A DNA stretch of 64,000 nucleotides from Mucilaginibacter lappiensis (lineage in GTDB: Bacteria; Bacteroidota; Bacteroidia; Sphingobacteriales; Sphingobacteriaceae), in assembly GCF_900155965.1 (NCBI RefSeq), contig NZ_FTMG01000013.1, positions 62,001-126,000 of the forward strand, read 5' to 3'. The translations under genes were made by a program, and so were the position numbers. The notes beneath the pieces are model-generated. The model was not told the DNA's origin, searched no databases, and worked only from the letters and a program-made list of their open reading frames with translations. Within the stretch, counting starts at the first letter, position 1. Each line of letters opens with the position of its first letter. This document shows, piece by piece, positions 36,247 through 43,214 of this stretch.

Positions 36247-36335
36247 GGCTTTCTATACTCATCGTGTTTTTAAACGCATTCATCAAAATATACCATCACC
36301 CGCCAATTATTATACATTGGTCTTTAAGTGGCTTT

Positions 36336-36382
36336 GATTGGTCGAAAAAATTCGCCCTCAATTTATCAGAGGTTTAGTTTTA
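36336..36382 (+). promoter_or_regulatory. RiPP-regulon promoter of precursor 3
   Basis: GATTGGTCGAAAAAATTCG keeps the 14-nt box plus 19-nt spacing to TTAGTTTTA (36374-36382). The GTTTC end is changed to ATTCG here. Confidence 0.65.
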
Positions 36383-36405
36383 CTATAAATTAAAACTTTA
36401 AAACC

Positions 36406-36618
36406 ATGTCAGAAAACAAAGAAAAAGGAACTTACAGCTACAGGCTGAATCTTGATGAAATGACTCCGGAAGAGTTATTCGACAAATTGAAAAAATTACA
36501 GAACGACGCACTGGCCGAAGCCGGTGAAGCCATTGCAGGTGGTGCTGCTTCTGATGCCAGGGCAAGCGTTATTCACGGTTCTGTAGGCGGTACTTTCAGC
36601 CGGTCTGTTGCACAGTAA
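36406..36618 (+). CDS. RiPP precursor 3 of the RLNLDELTPE-leader family
   Basis: 70 residues. The leader YSYRLNLDEMTPEELFDKLK ends EAGEAIAGG. The core is AASDARASVIHGSVGGTFSR followed by SVAQ. It has two Arg (the conserved one after F-S and an extra one near the start), six Ser/Thr and no Cys. The His-Gly-Ser and Gly-Thr-Phe-Ser-Arg blocks are kept, while the first ten core positions differ from all paralogues. Own box-type promoter and own terminator. Confidence 0.85.
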   Translation: MSENKEKGTYSYRLNLDEMTPEELFDKLKKLQNDALAEAGEAIAGGAASDARASVIHGSVGGTFSRSVAQ

Positions 36619-36639
36619 TTGTAGTTCTGTTACCGACAT

Positions 36640-36673
36640 CAAAACCCGACAGGCACTTACCTGCCGGGTTTTG
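36640..36673 (+). terminator. Terminator of precursor 3
   Basis: CAAAACCCGACAGG / CCTGCCGGGTTTTG pairs with one mismatch and a 6-nt loop, followed by TTTTT. Confidence 0.8.
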
Positions 36674-36706
36674 TTTTTAACCGGCAATTACATTTTTATC
36701 CTATTA

Positions 36707-36823
36707 TCAAACTACAGGGCGACCCAACAACTTTGATACATTAGCCCAGAGCTGCTCTAATTGAGTGGAATTTAATTTTTTGATGCATCTGCCAGAGCTT
36801 GCATCGCCAACCAGGCTTACCAT
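36707..36823 (-). pseudogene. Antisense 38-codon frame, possible gene remnant between precursors 3 and 4
   Basis: A minus-strand ATG frame reads MVSLVGDASSGRCIKKLNST and continues QLEQLWANVSKLLGRPVV, looking more like the C-terminal end of a larger helical protein than a precursor peptide. An in-frame stop lies a few codons upstream. It explains why the gap between precursors 3 and 4 (334 bp) is longer than the others. Family unknown; it may be chance. Confidence 0.2.
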
Positions 36824-36883
36824 TTCCTTGTCAATAAATCAAACTGCAATGGTTTAAAACGGATTCGTCCTTAAGAGATATCC

Positions 36884-36929
36884 ATTAGTCGAAAAAGTTT
36901 CAGATCAAATTATCAGGCACTTAGCTTTA
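36884..36929 (+). promoter_or_regulatory. RiPP-regulon promoter of precursor 4
   Basis: ATTAGTCGAAAAAGTTTC, then 19 nt, then TTAGCTTTA (36921-36929). The ATG is at 36953. Confidence 0.7.
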
Positions 36930-36952
36930 CTAAAAATTAAAACTTTAAAGCC

Positions 36953-37168
36953 ATGTCAGAAAACAAAGAAACCAAAGGAACTTACAGTTTCCGTCTGAAT
37001 CTGGACGAATTGACTCCAGAAGAATTGTATGCTAAATTAAAAAAACTAGAAAATGATGCGCTGAAAGATGCCGGCGAATCAATTTCTGGAGGTACTGGCA
37101 CTTCACCTGTAAGCGTGGTACATGGCTCTGTAAGCGGAACTTTCAGCAGAGGCGCTGATAACATGTAG
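36953..37168 (+). CDS. RiPP precursor 4 of the RLNLDELTPE-leader family
   Basis: 71 residues. The leader YSFRLNLDELTPEELYAKLK ends DAGESISGG. The core is TGTSPVSVVHGSVSGTFSRG followed by ADNM, with eight Ser/Thr, one Pro, one His, one Phe, one Arg and no Cys. It is nearly identical to precursor 5 (core differences: V/I and N/C), a recent duplication. Own promoter and own terminator. Confidence 0.86.
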   Translation: MSENKETKGTYSFRLNLDELTPEELYAKLKKLENDALKDAGESISGGTGTSPVSVVHGSVSGTFSRGADNM

Positions 37169-37185
37169 TTTTCCGTTTTTCCCTT

Positions 37186-37230
37186 AAACGACCGGTATGG
37201 TTTATGATTGATAAACCATACCGGTCGTTT
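37186..37230 (+). terminator. Terminator of precursor 4 (20-bp stem)
   Basis: The perfect arms AAACGACCGGTATGGTTTAT and their complement flank a GATTG loop, followed by TGTTTTG. The same stem-loop with a few changes follows precursor 5, confirming cassette duplication. Confidence 0.85.
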
Positions 37231-37341
37231 TGTTTTGTGCTCCTTAATTAATAAACAAACCAGGAGCCATTCCTCTCTCTCAAATATCGGTTATTTCCAT
37301 TCGTCAGCCCGGAGCTATATCTTTTACCTTCAAAGCACGTA

Positions 37342-37387
37342 GTTGGTCGAAAAAGTTTCGCCCCAAAGTATCAGGCATTTAGCTTTA
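37342..37387 (+). promoter_or_regulatory. RiPP-regulon promoter of precursor 5
   Basis: GTTGGTCGAAAAAGTTTC, 19 nt, TTAGCTTTA (37379-37387); ATG at 37412. Confidence 0.7.
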
Positions 37388-37411
37388 CTCATAAATTAAA
37401 ACTTTAAAGCT

Positions 37412-37627
37412 ATGTCAGAAAACCAAGACCCTAAAGGAACTTACAGTTTCCGCCTGAATCTGGATGAATTAACTCCGGAAGAATTGTACGCCAAACTAAA
37501 AAAGTTAGAAAACGATGCACTGAAAGAAGCTGGTGAATCAATTTCTGGCGGTACAGGCACTTCACCTGTAAGCGTGATACATGGCTCTGTAAGCGGAACT
37601 TTCAGCAGAGGCGCTGATTGCATGTAG
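37412..37627 (+). CDS. RiPP precursor 5 of the RLNLDELTPE-leader family (only core with Cys)
   Basis: 71 residues. The leader is as in precursor 4 and ends EAGESISGG. The core is TGTSPVSVIHGSVSGTFSRG followed by ADCM. The penultimate Cys is the only cysteine in the five cores, so a thioether ring could form only here if at all. Eight Ser/Thr, one His and one Arg are conserved with precursor 4. Own promoter and own terminator. Confidence 0.85.
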   Translation: MSENQDPKGTYSFRLNLDELTPEELYAKLKKLENDALKEAGESISGGTGTSPVSVIHGSVSGTFSRGADCM

Positions 37628-37643
37628 TCGCTGCCTTATTTCT

Positions 37644-37688
37644 AAACGGCCGGTATAGTTTATGATTGATAAACCTTACCGGCCGTTT
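37644..37688 (+). terminator. Terminator of precursor 5
   Basis: AAACGGCCGGTATAGTTTAT pairs with ATAAACCTTACCGGCCGTTT with one mismatch over a GATTG loop, followed by a TGTTTTT tail. It is homologous to the precursor 4 terminator. Confidence 0.85.
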
Positions 37689-37831
37689 TGTTTTTAACTA
37701 CATAGACTTGCCGCATTCTTCAGGGTTTTTTACTTCATATTTTCACATCGGCATATCTGTTTAAATAGATATTAACTGGTCATCAATCATACACCCCCGT
37801 TGAATTATGTATTCGTCTTATAGTAGACTCA

Positions 37832-37877
37832 ATTAGTCGAAAAAGTTTGGGTTTCCATCATTACCCCATTAGTTTTA
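37832..37877 (+). promoter_or_regulatory. RiPP-regulon promoter of the biosynthetic operon
   Basis: ATTAGTCGAAAAAGTTTG, 19 nt, TTAGTTTTA (37869-37877). It precedes the 58-codon frame at 37903. No terminator is seen between that frame and the radical SAM genes, so this box probably drives the modification-enzyme operon together with the same regulator as the precursors. Confidence 0.65.
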
Positions 37878-37902
37878 ATAAAAAAACCAAATCATAAAAA
37901 TT

Positions 37903-38079
37903 ATGTCGGGAGAAATTAAAGCGTTAATTGGAGGGCTACATAATTTACAACTAAAAAATTATGGTTTATCCGTTGCCGAGCCTCGCGAAAAATTAAAAAG
38001 AACGCACAATGGTAAAGTAGAAAAATCGACGCGACTGTTTCTGAAGAGATTCCCGGGTGTTGACGCCTCAGGTCTTTAG
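37903..38079 (+). CDS. 58-residue basic ORF leading the modification operon
   Basis: The frame starts MSGEIKALIGGLHNLQLKNY and ends KRFPGVDASGL. It has the same box-type promoter and 54-nt leader as the precursors, but its protein does not align with them: no R-L-N-L-D motif and no GG site at a leader/core border (the IGG near residue 10 is too early). It may be an atypical precursor, a recognition helper, or a leader ORF for the operon. The start and stop fit the promoter spacing, so I think it is translated. Confidence 0.55.
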   Translation: MSGEIKALIGGLHNLQLKNYGLSVAEPREKLKRTHNGKVEKSTRLFLKRFPGVDASGL

Positions 38080-38171
38080 CAACATCGCATTCATAACCTT
38101 AAAGAGGTAAAAGCAAATACTAATAAACTTAATTAACAAGCGGCTATAACAACTCAGTTTATCTTAAAATT

Positions 38172-39479
38172 ATGCAAACCCAGATAACAGAAAAAACCGA
38201 AACCTTAGAGGTAGTGCATCACTCACCTAACCCATCAAACCCAACAAGCCAGGTTGATTTTTTGGTTCTGAAAATAGCCAGCAGGTGCAACTTAAACTGT
38301 ACCTACTGCTACATGTATAATTTGGGCGATAAAACTTATTTGCAGCAGCCAAAATTCATGAGCGAGGAAGTGATTGATACCATGCTTGAGCGTGTTATTG
38401 AGCATGTACACAAGCATCATTTAACTGCTTTTGCTTTTGGATTTCACGGTGGCGAGCCGCTACTGGCCGGCAAAGCTTTTTTTATAAACTTTGTTAACAA
38501 AACAAATGCCCTGTTTGCAAAACACAACATTACCCCCAATTACTTTATACAAACCAATGGGGTTTTACTTACCCGCAGCATAGGTAAACTATTTAATGAA
38601 CTGAAGATACAGATAGGCGTTAGCCTAGATGGTACCGAGGAGATTAATGATGCTTTCCGGATTGACCATAAAGGCAAAGGTACCTACCAAAGGGTGGTAG
38701 CCGGCATTAATAAATTAGAAGACAACAGGCATCCGGTAACCGGTAAGATCAGGGTGGGTTTACTTAATGTGATGAACCTGAACTGCGACCCGGTAGAATT
38801 ATACTACCATTACTCCAACGTAGTTAATGTAGAATCATTTGACCTGTTGTTCCCATTGGCCAACTACCAGGTAGCACCTTTCGTGCCCTCAAAAGGGCCG
38901 TTTTCCAAATCACTTACACCCTATGCCGATTGGATGCTGATCATGTTCCATCTTTGGTTTAATGACAAATCAGCAGCCCGGCCGCACATCAGGTTGTTTG
39001 ATATGCTCATCAAGCAGGTTTTGGGCGCATCGGCATCCTTAGATTCTATAGGTAATAAAGATAACGGGTTGCTGGTCATAGAAACAGACGGCGGTATTGA
39101 GCCGTCGGATGTACTCAAAAGCTGCGGAAATGGCATCACTAAACAAAACCTCAATATTAAAACCAACGCTTTGGACGATGCGTTGGATAAAGAATTGGTG
39201 GCCACTTATGTACACAATGGCCAATACCTGAGCGAAACCTGCAAAAGGTGCCCGATTGTAGAAATGTGCGGAGGTGGTTATATGCCGCATCGTTACAGTA
39301 AGGTGAATGGATTCAACAATCCGTCTATTTACTGTAAAGACCTCATCAAACTGATTTCAGAGATCCAGTCGACCGTGGTAGACAATCTTCCGAGAGAGAT
39401 ACTGGATCTGTATCCGCTTGAAAAACTGAACTATACCGAAATCATCAATGAAATATACGCCCAAAGCTATGCAAGCTAA
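38172..39479 (+). CDS. SPASM-domain radical SAM peptide maturase (second)
   Basis: 435 residues. A ~28-residue extension precedes the core. The cluster cysteines are Cys39, Cys43 and Cys46 (ASRCNLNCTYCYMYN), with FHGGEPLL for SAM binding. The SPASM region reads CKRCPIVEMCGGGYMPHRYS followed by GFNNPSIYCKDLIKLI. It is homologous to the enzymes at 33524 and 39469, of the FxsB/GrrM-like group. Its likely substrates are the plus-strand precursors just upstream, with the F-S-[R/K] or H-G-S triplets as candidate crosslink sites (inference). It overlaps the next radical SAM gene by 11 bp. Confidence 0.88.
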   Translation: MQTQITEKTETLEVVHHSPNPSNPTSQVDFLVLKIASRCNLNCTYCYMYNLGDKTYLQQPKFMSEEVIDTMLERVIEHVHKHHLTAFAFGFHGGEPLLAGKAFFINFVNKTNALFAKHNITPNYFIQTNGVLLTRSIGKLFNELKIQIGVSLDGTEEINDAFRIDHKGKGTYQRVVAGINKLEDNRHPVTGKIRVGLLNVMNLNCDPVELYYHYSNVVNVESFDLLFPLANYQVAPFVPSKGPFSKSLTPYADWMLIMFHLWFNDKSAARPHIRLFDMLIKQVLGASASLDSIGNKDNGLLVIETDGGIEPSDVLKSCGNGITKQNLNIKTNALDDALDKELVATYVHNGQYLSETCKRCPIVEMCGGGYMPHRYSKVNGFNNPSIYCKDLIKLISEIQSTVVDNLPREILDLYPLEKLNYTEIINEIYAQSYAS

Positions 39480-40701
39480 ATCATTTTCTTTTGTTGTTAA
39501 AATAGCCAGCAGATGTAACCTCAACTGTACTTATTGCTATATGTACAATATGGGCGATGACAGCTATTTGATGCAGCCTAAAAAAATGAGCGACCTCACC
39601 ATCCAAAAACTTGCCAGGCGGATCGACTCATTTTCAAGAAAGCACGAAATGCAGGCCGTTTCCATCATTTTACATGGTGGCGAGCCTTTACTGGCGGGCA
39701 AAGCTTTTTTCCGTCGCTTCCTGGATATCTTCCGGGAAAACATTGCCGATCATGTAAAGATTGTTTACATAGTACAAACCAACGCCCTGCTTATTGATGA
39801 AGAATGGATGCAGCTGTTTGAAGAGCTGGATATTAAACTGGGCATTAGTTTAGACGGTGATAAAGAAACCAATGATAAGTACCGCATTGACCATAAAGGC
39901 AAAGGATCATATGACCGCGTGATCGAAAAATACCAACTGGCCCGCGACTCGCAGTTTAGTAAAAGATCACCGGCTGTATTAACGGTGATTAACATTGATG
40001 CCGATCCCAAAGAACTATACCATCATCACAAATCCATTGGCATCGAATCATTTGATATATTATTGCCAGACTCTAACTGGGATAAATTACCGCCGGCACC
40101 TTCACCCGCTACCCGGTTTTACGGGTCGCCCACTGCTTACGGCGATTGGCTCATTGCCTTGTTTGATGAGTGGTATAATGACTCCAACCAAAATAAAAGA
40201 CCAAGGATCAGAAAATTTAACCAGATAGTCCAAATGATACTTGGCCATAAAGTTTCGGCTGATGATCTGGGCGAAGGTGACAACCAGTTAATAGTTATTG
40301 AAACAGACGGCTCATATGAAGCCGGCGACTCCTTAAAAATTTGCGGCCCCTCTTTTACCAAGGCCGATACCAATGTGCATAACCACGAAATTGACGAAGG
40401 CCTGAATACCGATCTGGCTACCCTTTATTTCAAAAGTCATAACAACTTATGCAGGGAGTGTTCATCGTGCAAAATCCGGAGTATATGCGGCTCCGGTTAT
40501 CTGCCGCACCGTTACAGCGCATCTAATTCATTTAATAATACTTCGGTTTATTGTATGGACCTCACCAAACTGATCACGCATATTCAAAACAGGATAGTGG
40601 ATAGCCTGTCGGTTGATATGGAGGAAGAGATCCAGATCAAGAAGTTTAATTACCTGGAAATATTTAACGACAGGCAGCCCAAGGACTTAGTAACAAATTA
40701 G
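39469..40701 (+). CDS. SPASM-domain radical SAM peptide maturase (third)
   Basis: About 410 residues from ATG 39469 (MQAKSFSFVVKIASRCNLNC); an upstream ATG at 39448 is in frame but extends further into the previous gene. Cluster cysteines are Cys16, Cys20 and Cys23. LHGGEPLL and the SPASM block CRECSSCKIRSICGSGYLPH with FNNTSVYCMDLTKLI are intact, except that CGGGY has become CGSGY. The tandem pair with 38172 suggests two successive or alternative crosslinks, or one enzyme per substrate class (inference). Confidence 0.87.
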   Translation: MQAKSFSFVVKIASRCNLNCTYCYMYNMGDDSYLMQPKKMSDLTIQKLARRIDSFSRKHEMQAVSIILHGGEPLLAGKAFFRRFLDIFRENIADHVKIVYIVQTNALLIDEEWMQLFEELDIKLGISLDGDKETNDKYRIDHKGKGSYDRVIEKYQLARDSQFSKRSPAVLTVINIDADPKELYHHHKSIGIESFDILLPDSNWDKLPPAPSPATRFYGSPTAYGDWLIALFDEWYNDSNQNKRPRIRKFNQIVQMILGHKVSADDLGEGDNQLIVIETDGSYEAGDSLKICGPSFTKADTNVHNHEIDEGLNTDLATLYFKSHNNLCRECSSCKIRSICGSGYLPHRYSASNSFNNTSVYCMDLTKLITHIQNRIVDSLSVDMEEEIQIKKFNYLEIFNDRQPKDLVTN

Positions 40702-40726
40702 TATTTGACCCAGAAATATTGAAATC

Positions 40727-41593
40727 ATGATCATACAAGATGGCATCAAAATTTATCCACATTTAGACTGGGAGTCTAAAATTTGGCTTAGCGAAGGAAC
40801 AATGGTAGCAAAGGGTACAGCGTCAAACGGGATACAATACCGGGATAATGCTTTTAAACCATTAAAACCATGGAGAAGCGCTAACGAAACCGAACGGGAA
40901 ATACTGCTTGGGCAGGAGGGGGAAGATGAGCCAGACCTGAACAGCGTTATCAATATTGTTAAACTGCCCGATCATGTAATTGAAGAACTGAAAGAATATA
41001 AGCTTCAAAACATCAACAGTAAATTCAAATTTAAACATTACAAGGCGCTTTACGGCGAAAAGCTGGACCAAAGCATCATTGGCCTTAATACTTATCTGAA
41101 AACATTGTTGATTGAAGGCCAGCCTGTACCGCCGCCATCATTCGCGTTTAATCAGCCTAACCTGGAAACGGTGACCGTATACCTTAAGTTTAACGCGCTG
41201 GGTGGCTTACACATTGATAATTTCGACGGATTTGATATTGGCCAAACCGAACATGCCGGCCGGAGGATGTGTATAAATCTGGGCGCCGAAGTAAGGCACT
41301 TACTGTTTATCAATCAGCCTATCAATACCATGATAGAATGGATGAAAACCAAAAAAACGGTAGTAAAGGAATACTCACAATGGAACCTTTATAACGACTT
41401 TATGCGGTACTTTAGCGAGTACCCGGTTGTAAAAATTCCTATTCAGCCTTACGAGGCCTATATAGCCCCTACAGAAAACATGATACATGAAGGCTGTACA
41501 GAAGGCACCACACATTACGATGTGAGCCTGTCATACCGGGGTGCTTTTAAAAACACTTGCCCCAAACCCGTGCTTAACAGCCACGCTTATTAA
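40727..41593 (+). CDS. 2OG-Fe(II) oxygenase-like protein (peptide hydroxylase candidate)
   Basis: 288 residues. The C-terminal half has the facial-triad pattern: H-x-D at His162-Asp164 (GGLHIDNFDGF), a distal His254 (ENMIHEGCTEG) and Arg271 (VSLSYRG), which could bind 2-oxoglutarate. RRMCINLGAEVRHLLFIN lies between, as expected for the double-stranded beta-helix fold. The N-terminal half has no recognised domain. In context it may hydroxylate a residue of the core peptides. It lies 25 bp after the third radical SAM gene. Assignment rests on motifs only. Confidence 0.6.
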   Translation: MIIQDGIKIYPHLDWESKIWLSEGTMVAKGTASNGIQYRDNAFKPLKPWRSANETEREILLGQEGEDEPDLNSVINIVKLPDHVIEELKEYKLQNINSKFKFKHYKALYGEKLDQSIIGLNTYLKTLLIEGQPVPPPSFAFNQPNLETVTVYLKFNALGGLHIDNFDGFDIGQTEHAGRRMCINLGAEVRHLLFINQPINTMIEWMKTKKTVVKEYSQWNLYNDFMRYFSEYPVVKIPIQPYEAYIAPTENMIHEGCTEGTTHYDVSLSYRGAFKNTCPKPVLNSHAY

Positions 41594-41608
41594 TTATCCA
41601 TATCACCT

Positions 41609-42748
41609 ATGAAACAATTAGCGGTAGTACATCCTGAATTTGAAGTGGCTAACCCGGCCAGTAAATTCGCTGTGAGCTTTTTTGGGGAGCGCGTAAATTT
41701 TGTTCTGGATGATTGCTTTCCGGAAAAAGAGAATGTAGTACTGGGTGACCATGAAGTTTTGGTCAGAAAAAAAGGCTTTTCGCTCAACTATCGCGACCTG
41801 AATTTTATCATGAAGGCTTCGAGGCATTTTATCAGCGACAATTGCAAAACGGCTTATTTGCCCATCGGATCTGAGTTTGTGGGCGAAGTAGAACAAACCG
41901 GCCGCCTGGTTACCGGTCTGCAAAAAGGCGACCGCGTGATACCCAACTGGAATTATGAGGAAATACGCCTGCTTAAAAAGCGCAAACCAGGTTTAACTGC
42001 CGGTGTGGCCAGCAATTCTACTTCGAAAGAAAAAGAAATACTTCATTTCCGGAAGCTTTACAAGATTCCCGAAACCTTTCCGCTGGAAGTGGCTGCAGGA
42101 TTTTCTATCGGCGCGCAAACCGGCATGAGCATGTTGCGCAAGGCTAAGCTTAACAGCAAATCAACGCTATTGGTTACCGGTGGTTCATCCAATACCTCGC
42201 TGTTTGTATTAAAAATGCTGCCCAACTTTAAGTATAAACATGTTTACGTACTCACCTCTTCTACAGAAAAGGCGCAGCAGCTGGAAAAACTAAATATTAA
42301 AAATGCCACTATCCTGGTAAATACCAAATCAAAGGATGAGGATATTGACCTGGCAATAGTTAAAATACTGCACAACAATGTAGATGCTATTATTGATCCG
42401 TTCTGTAATATCTATCTTAAAAAATTGTACTACCTGCTTAGGTTCAATGGCAGGTACGTTACCTGCGGAATTGAAAATAACACCTTATATAACACGCCTG
42501 GTACGGATACCGAGACCATGCAATTACCCGAGAATTTGCTTGTTCACTTTATCATGAACAACATCAGCTTTACCGGTAACTGCCTGGGTACTACCCGCGA
42601 TCTGGACAAAGCGGTTGATCTTTATCTTAATGAGAAGCTGAGTTTAAGCAATTACCACAGCCTGTCATACAAAAATGCCTGTGAGTTTTTAGAGATGTCA
42701 TATAACGACACCAACAGGTTAGGTAAGGTGGTATGTATGTACGAGTAA
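41609..42748 (+). CDS. MDR-superfamily oxidoreductase, candidate dehydroamino-acid reductase (LanJ-like)
   Basis: 379 residues. The N-terminal GroES-like domain includes GSEFVGEVEQTGRLVTGLQK with GDRVIPNW. The Rossmann domain starts LLVTGGSSNTSLFVLKMLPN, and VDAIIDPFCNIYLKKLYYLL and RYVTCGIENNTLYN follow, all standard for medium-chain dehydrogenases. Lantibiotic clusters use an MDR enzyme (LtnJ) to reduce dehydroalanine to D-alanine. Together with two LanB dehydratases, this would explain its place here (inference). It sits 15 bp after the oxygenase-like gene. Confidence 0.7.
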   Translation: MKQLAVVHPEFEVANPASKFAVSFFGERVNFVLDDCFPEKENVVLGDHEVLVRKKGFSLNYRDLNFIMKASRHFISDNCKTAYLPIGSEFVGEVEQTGRLVTGLQKGDRVIPNWNYEEIRLLKKRKPGLTAGVASNSTSKEKEILHFRKLYKIPETFPLEVAAGFSIGAQTGMSMLRKAKLNSKSTLLVTGGSSNTSLFVLKMLPNFKYKHVYVLTSSTEKAQQLEKLNIKNATILVNTKSKDEDIDLAIVKILHNNVDAIIDPFCNIYLKKLYYLLRFNGRYVTCGIENNTLYNTPGTDTETMQLPENLLVHFIMNNISFTGNCLGTTRDLDKAVDLYLNEKLSLSNYHSLSYKNACEFLEMSYNDTNRLGKVVCMYE

Positions 42749-42773
42749 GTAGACAAAAATTAATTTATTGATC

Positions 42774-43214
42774 ATGAGCTTTAAAGTTTTTCACAGCTCC
42801 CCGGTTCAGGGTTTGTCGGTTATTGAACCACGATTTTCATTAACGCATAAAAGGTTATGGGTTTACGCAACTAAATCCCCCATTATGTCAGCTCCCTTTT
42901 TAAGTAACCTTGGCGGCGATTTAACCTGCTATGTTGGTAAAGAGATTGTGGAAAACCGGTCTTTCATCCTGGAGCGTAACCCGGGGCTTTTTGATCAGCG
43001 GTATCTGAACAAAAAAGGGTCGATATATCTGCTCCCTGGCGATACTTTTATTGAAAACCAAACCACCTGGAAAGAAGAGCTGGTGAGCGAAGTGGCTGTG
43101 CCTGTTTTAGATGAGTTTAAAATAGATAACGTGAAGGATTTTCTTTTTTGGTTAAAAGAATTGAACTTATTAGACATCTACCTGATACCCGAAGACGGTT
43201 TACTATATGGATAG
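42774..43214 (+). CDS. Unknown 146-residue protein of the RiPP operon
   Basis: 146 residues from ATG 42774. The start SFKVFHSSPVQGLSVIEPRF with LTHKRLWVYATK recalls small ADP-ribosyltransferase-like domains, where an H-[ST]-S motif near the N-terminus is followed by P-R and a Y-A-T strand. That similarity is weak and I do not claim the activity. The reading frame overlaps the LanB gene by 8 bp, so the two are translationally coupled and probably act together. Confidence 0.55.
   Translation: MSFKVFHSSPVQGLSVIEPRFSLTHKRLWVYATKSPIMSAPFLSNLGGDLTCYVGKEIVENRSFILERNPGLFDQRYLNKKGSIYLLPGDTFIENQTTWKEELVSEVAVPVLDEFKIDNVKDFLFWLKELNLLDIYLIPEDGLLYG

Noticed and set aside
37926..37935. IGG near the start of the 58-residue ORF as a double-glycine cleavage site
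   Set aside because: It is only ten residues from the N-terminus, too short for a leader, and lacks the preceding helix pattern.
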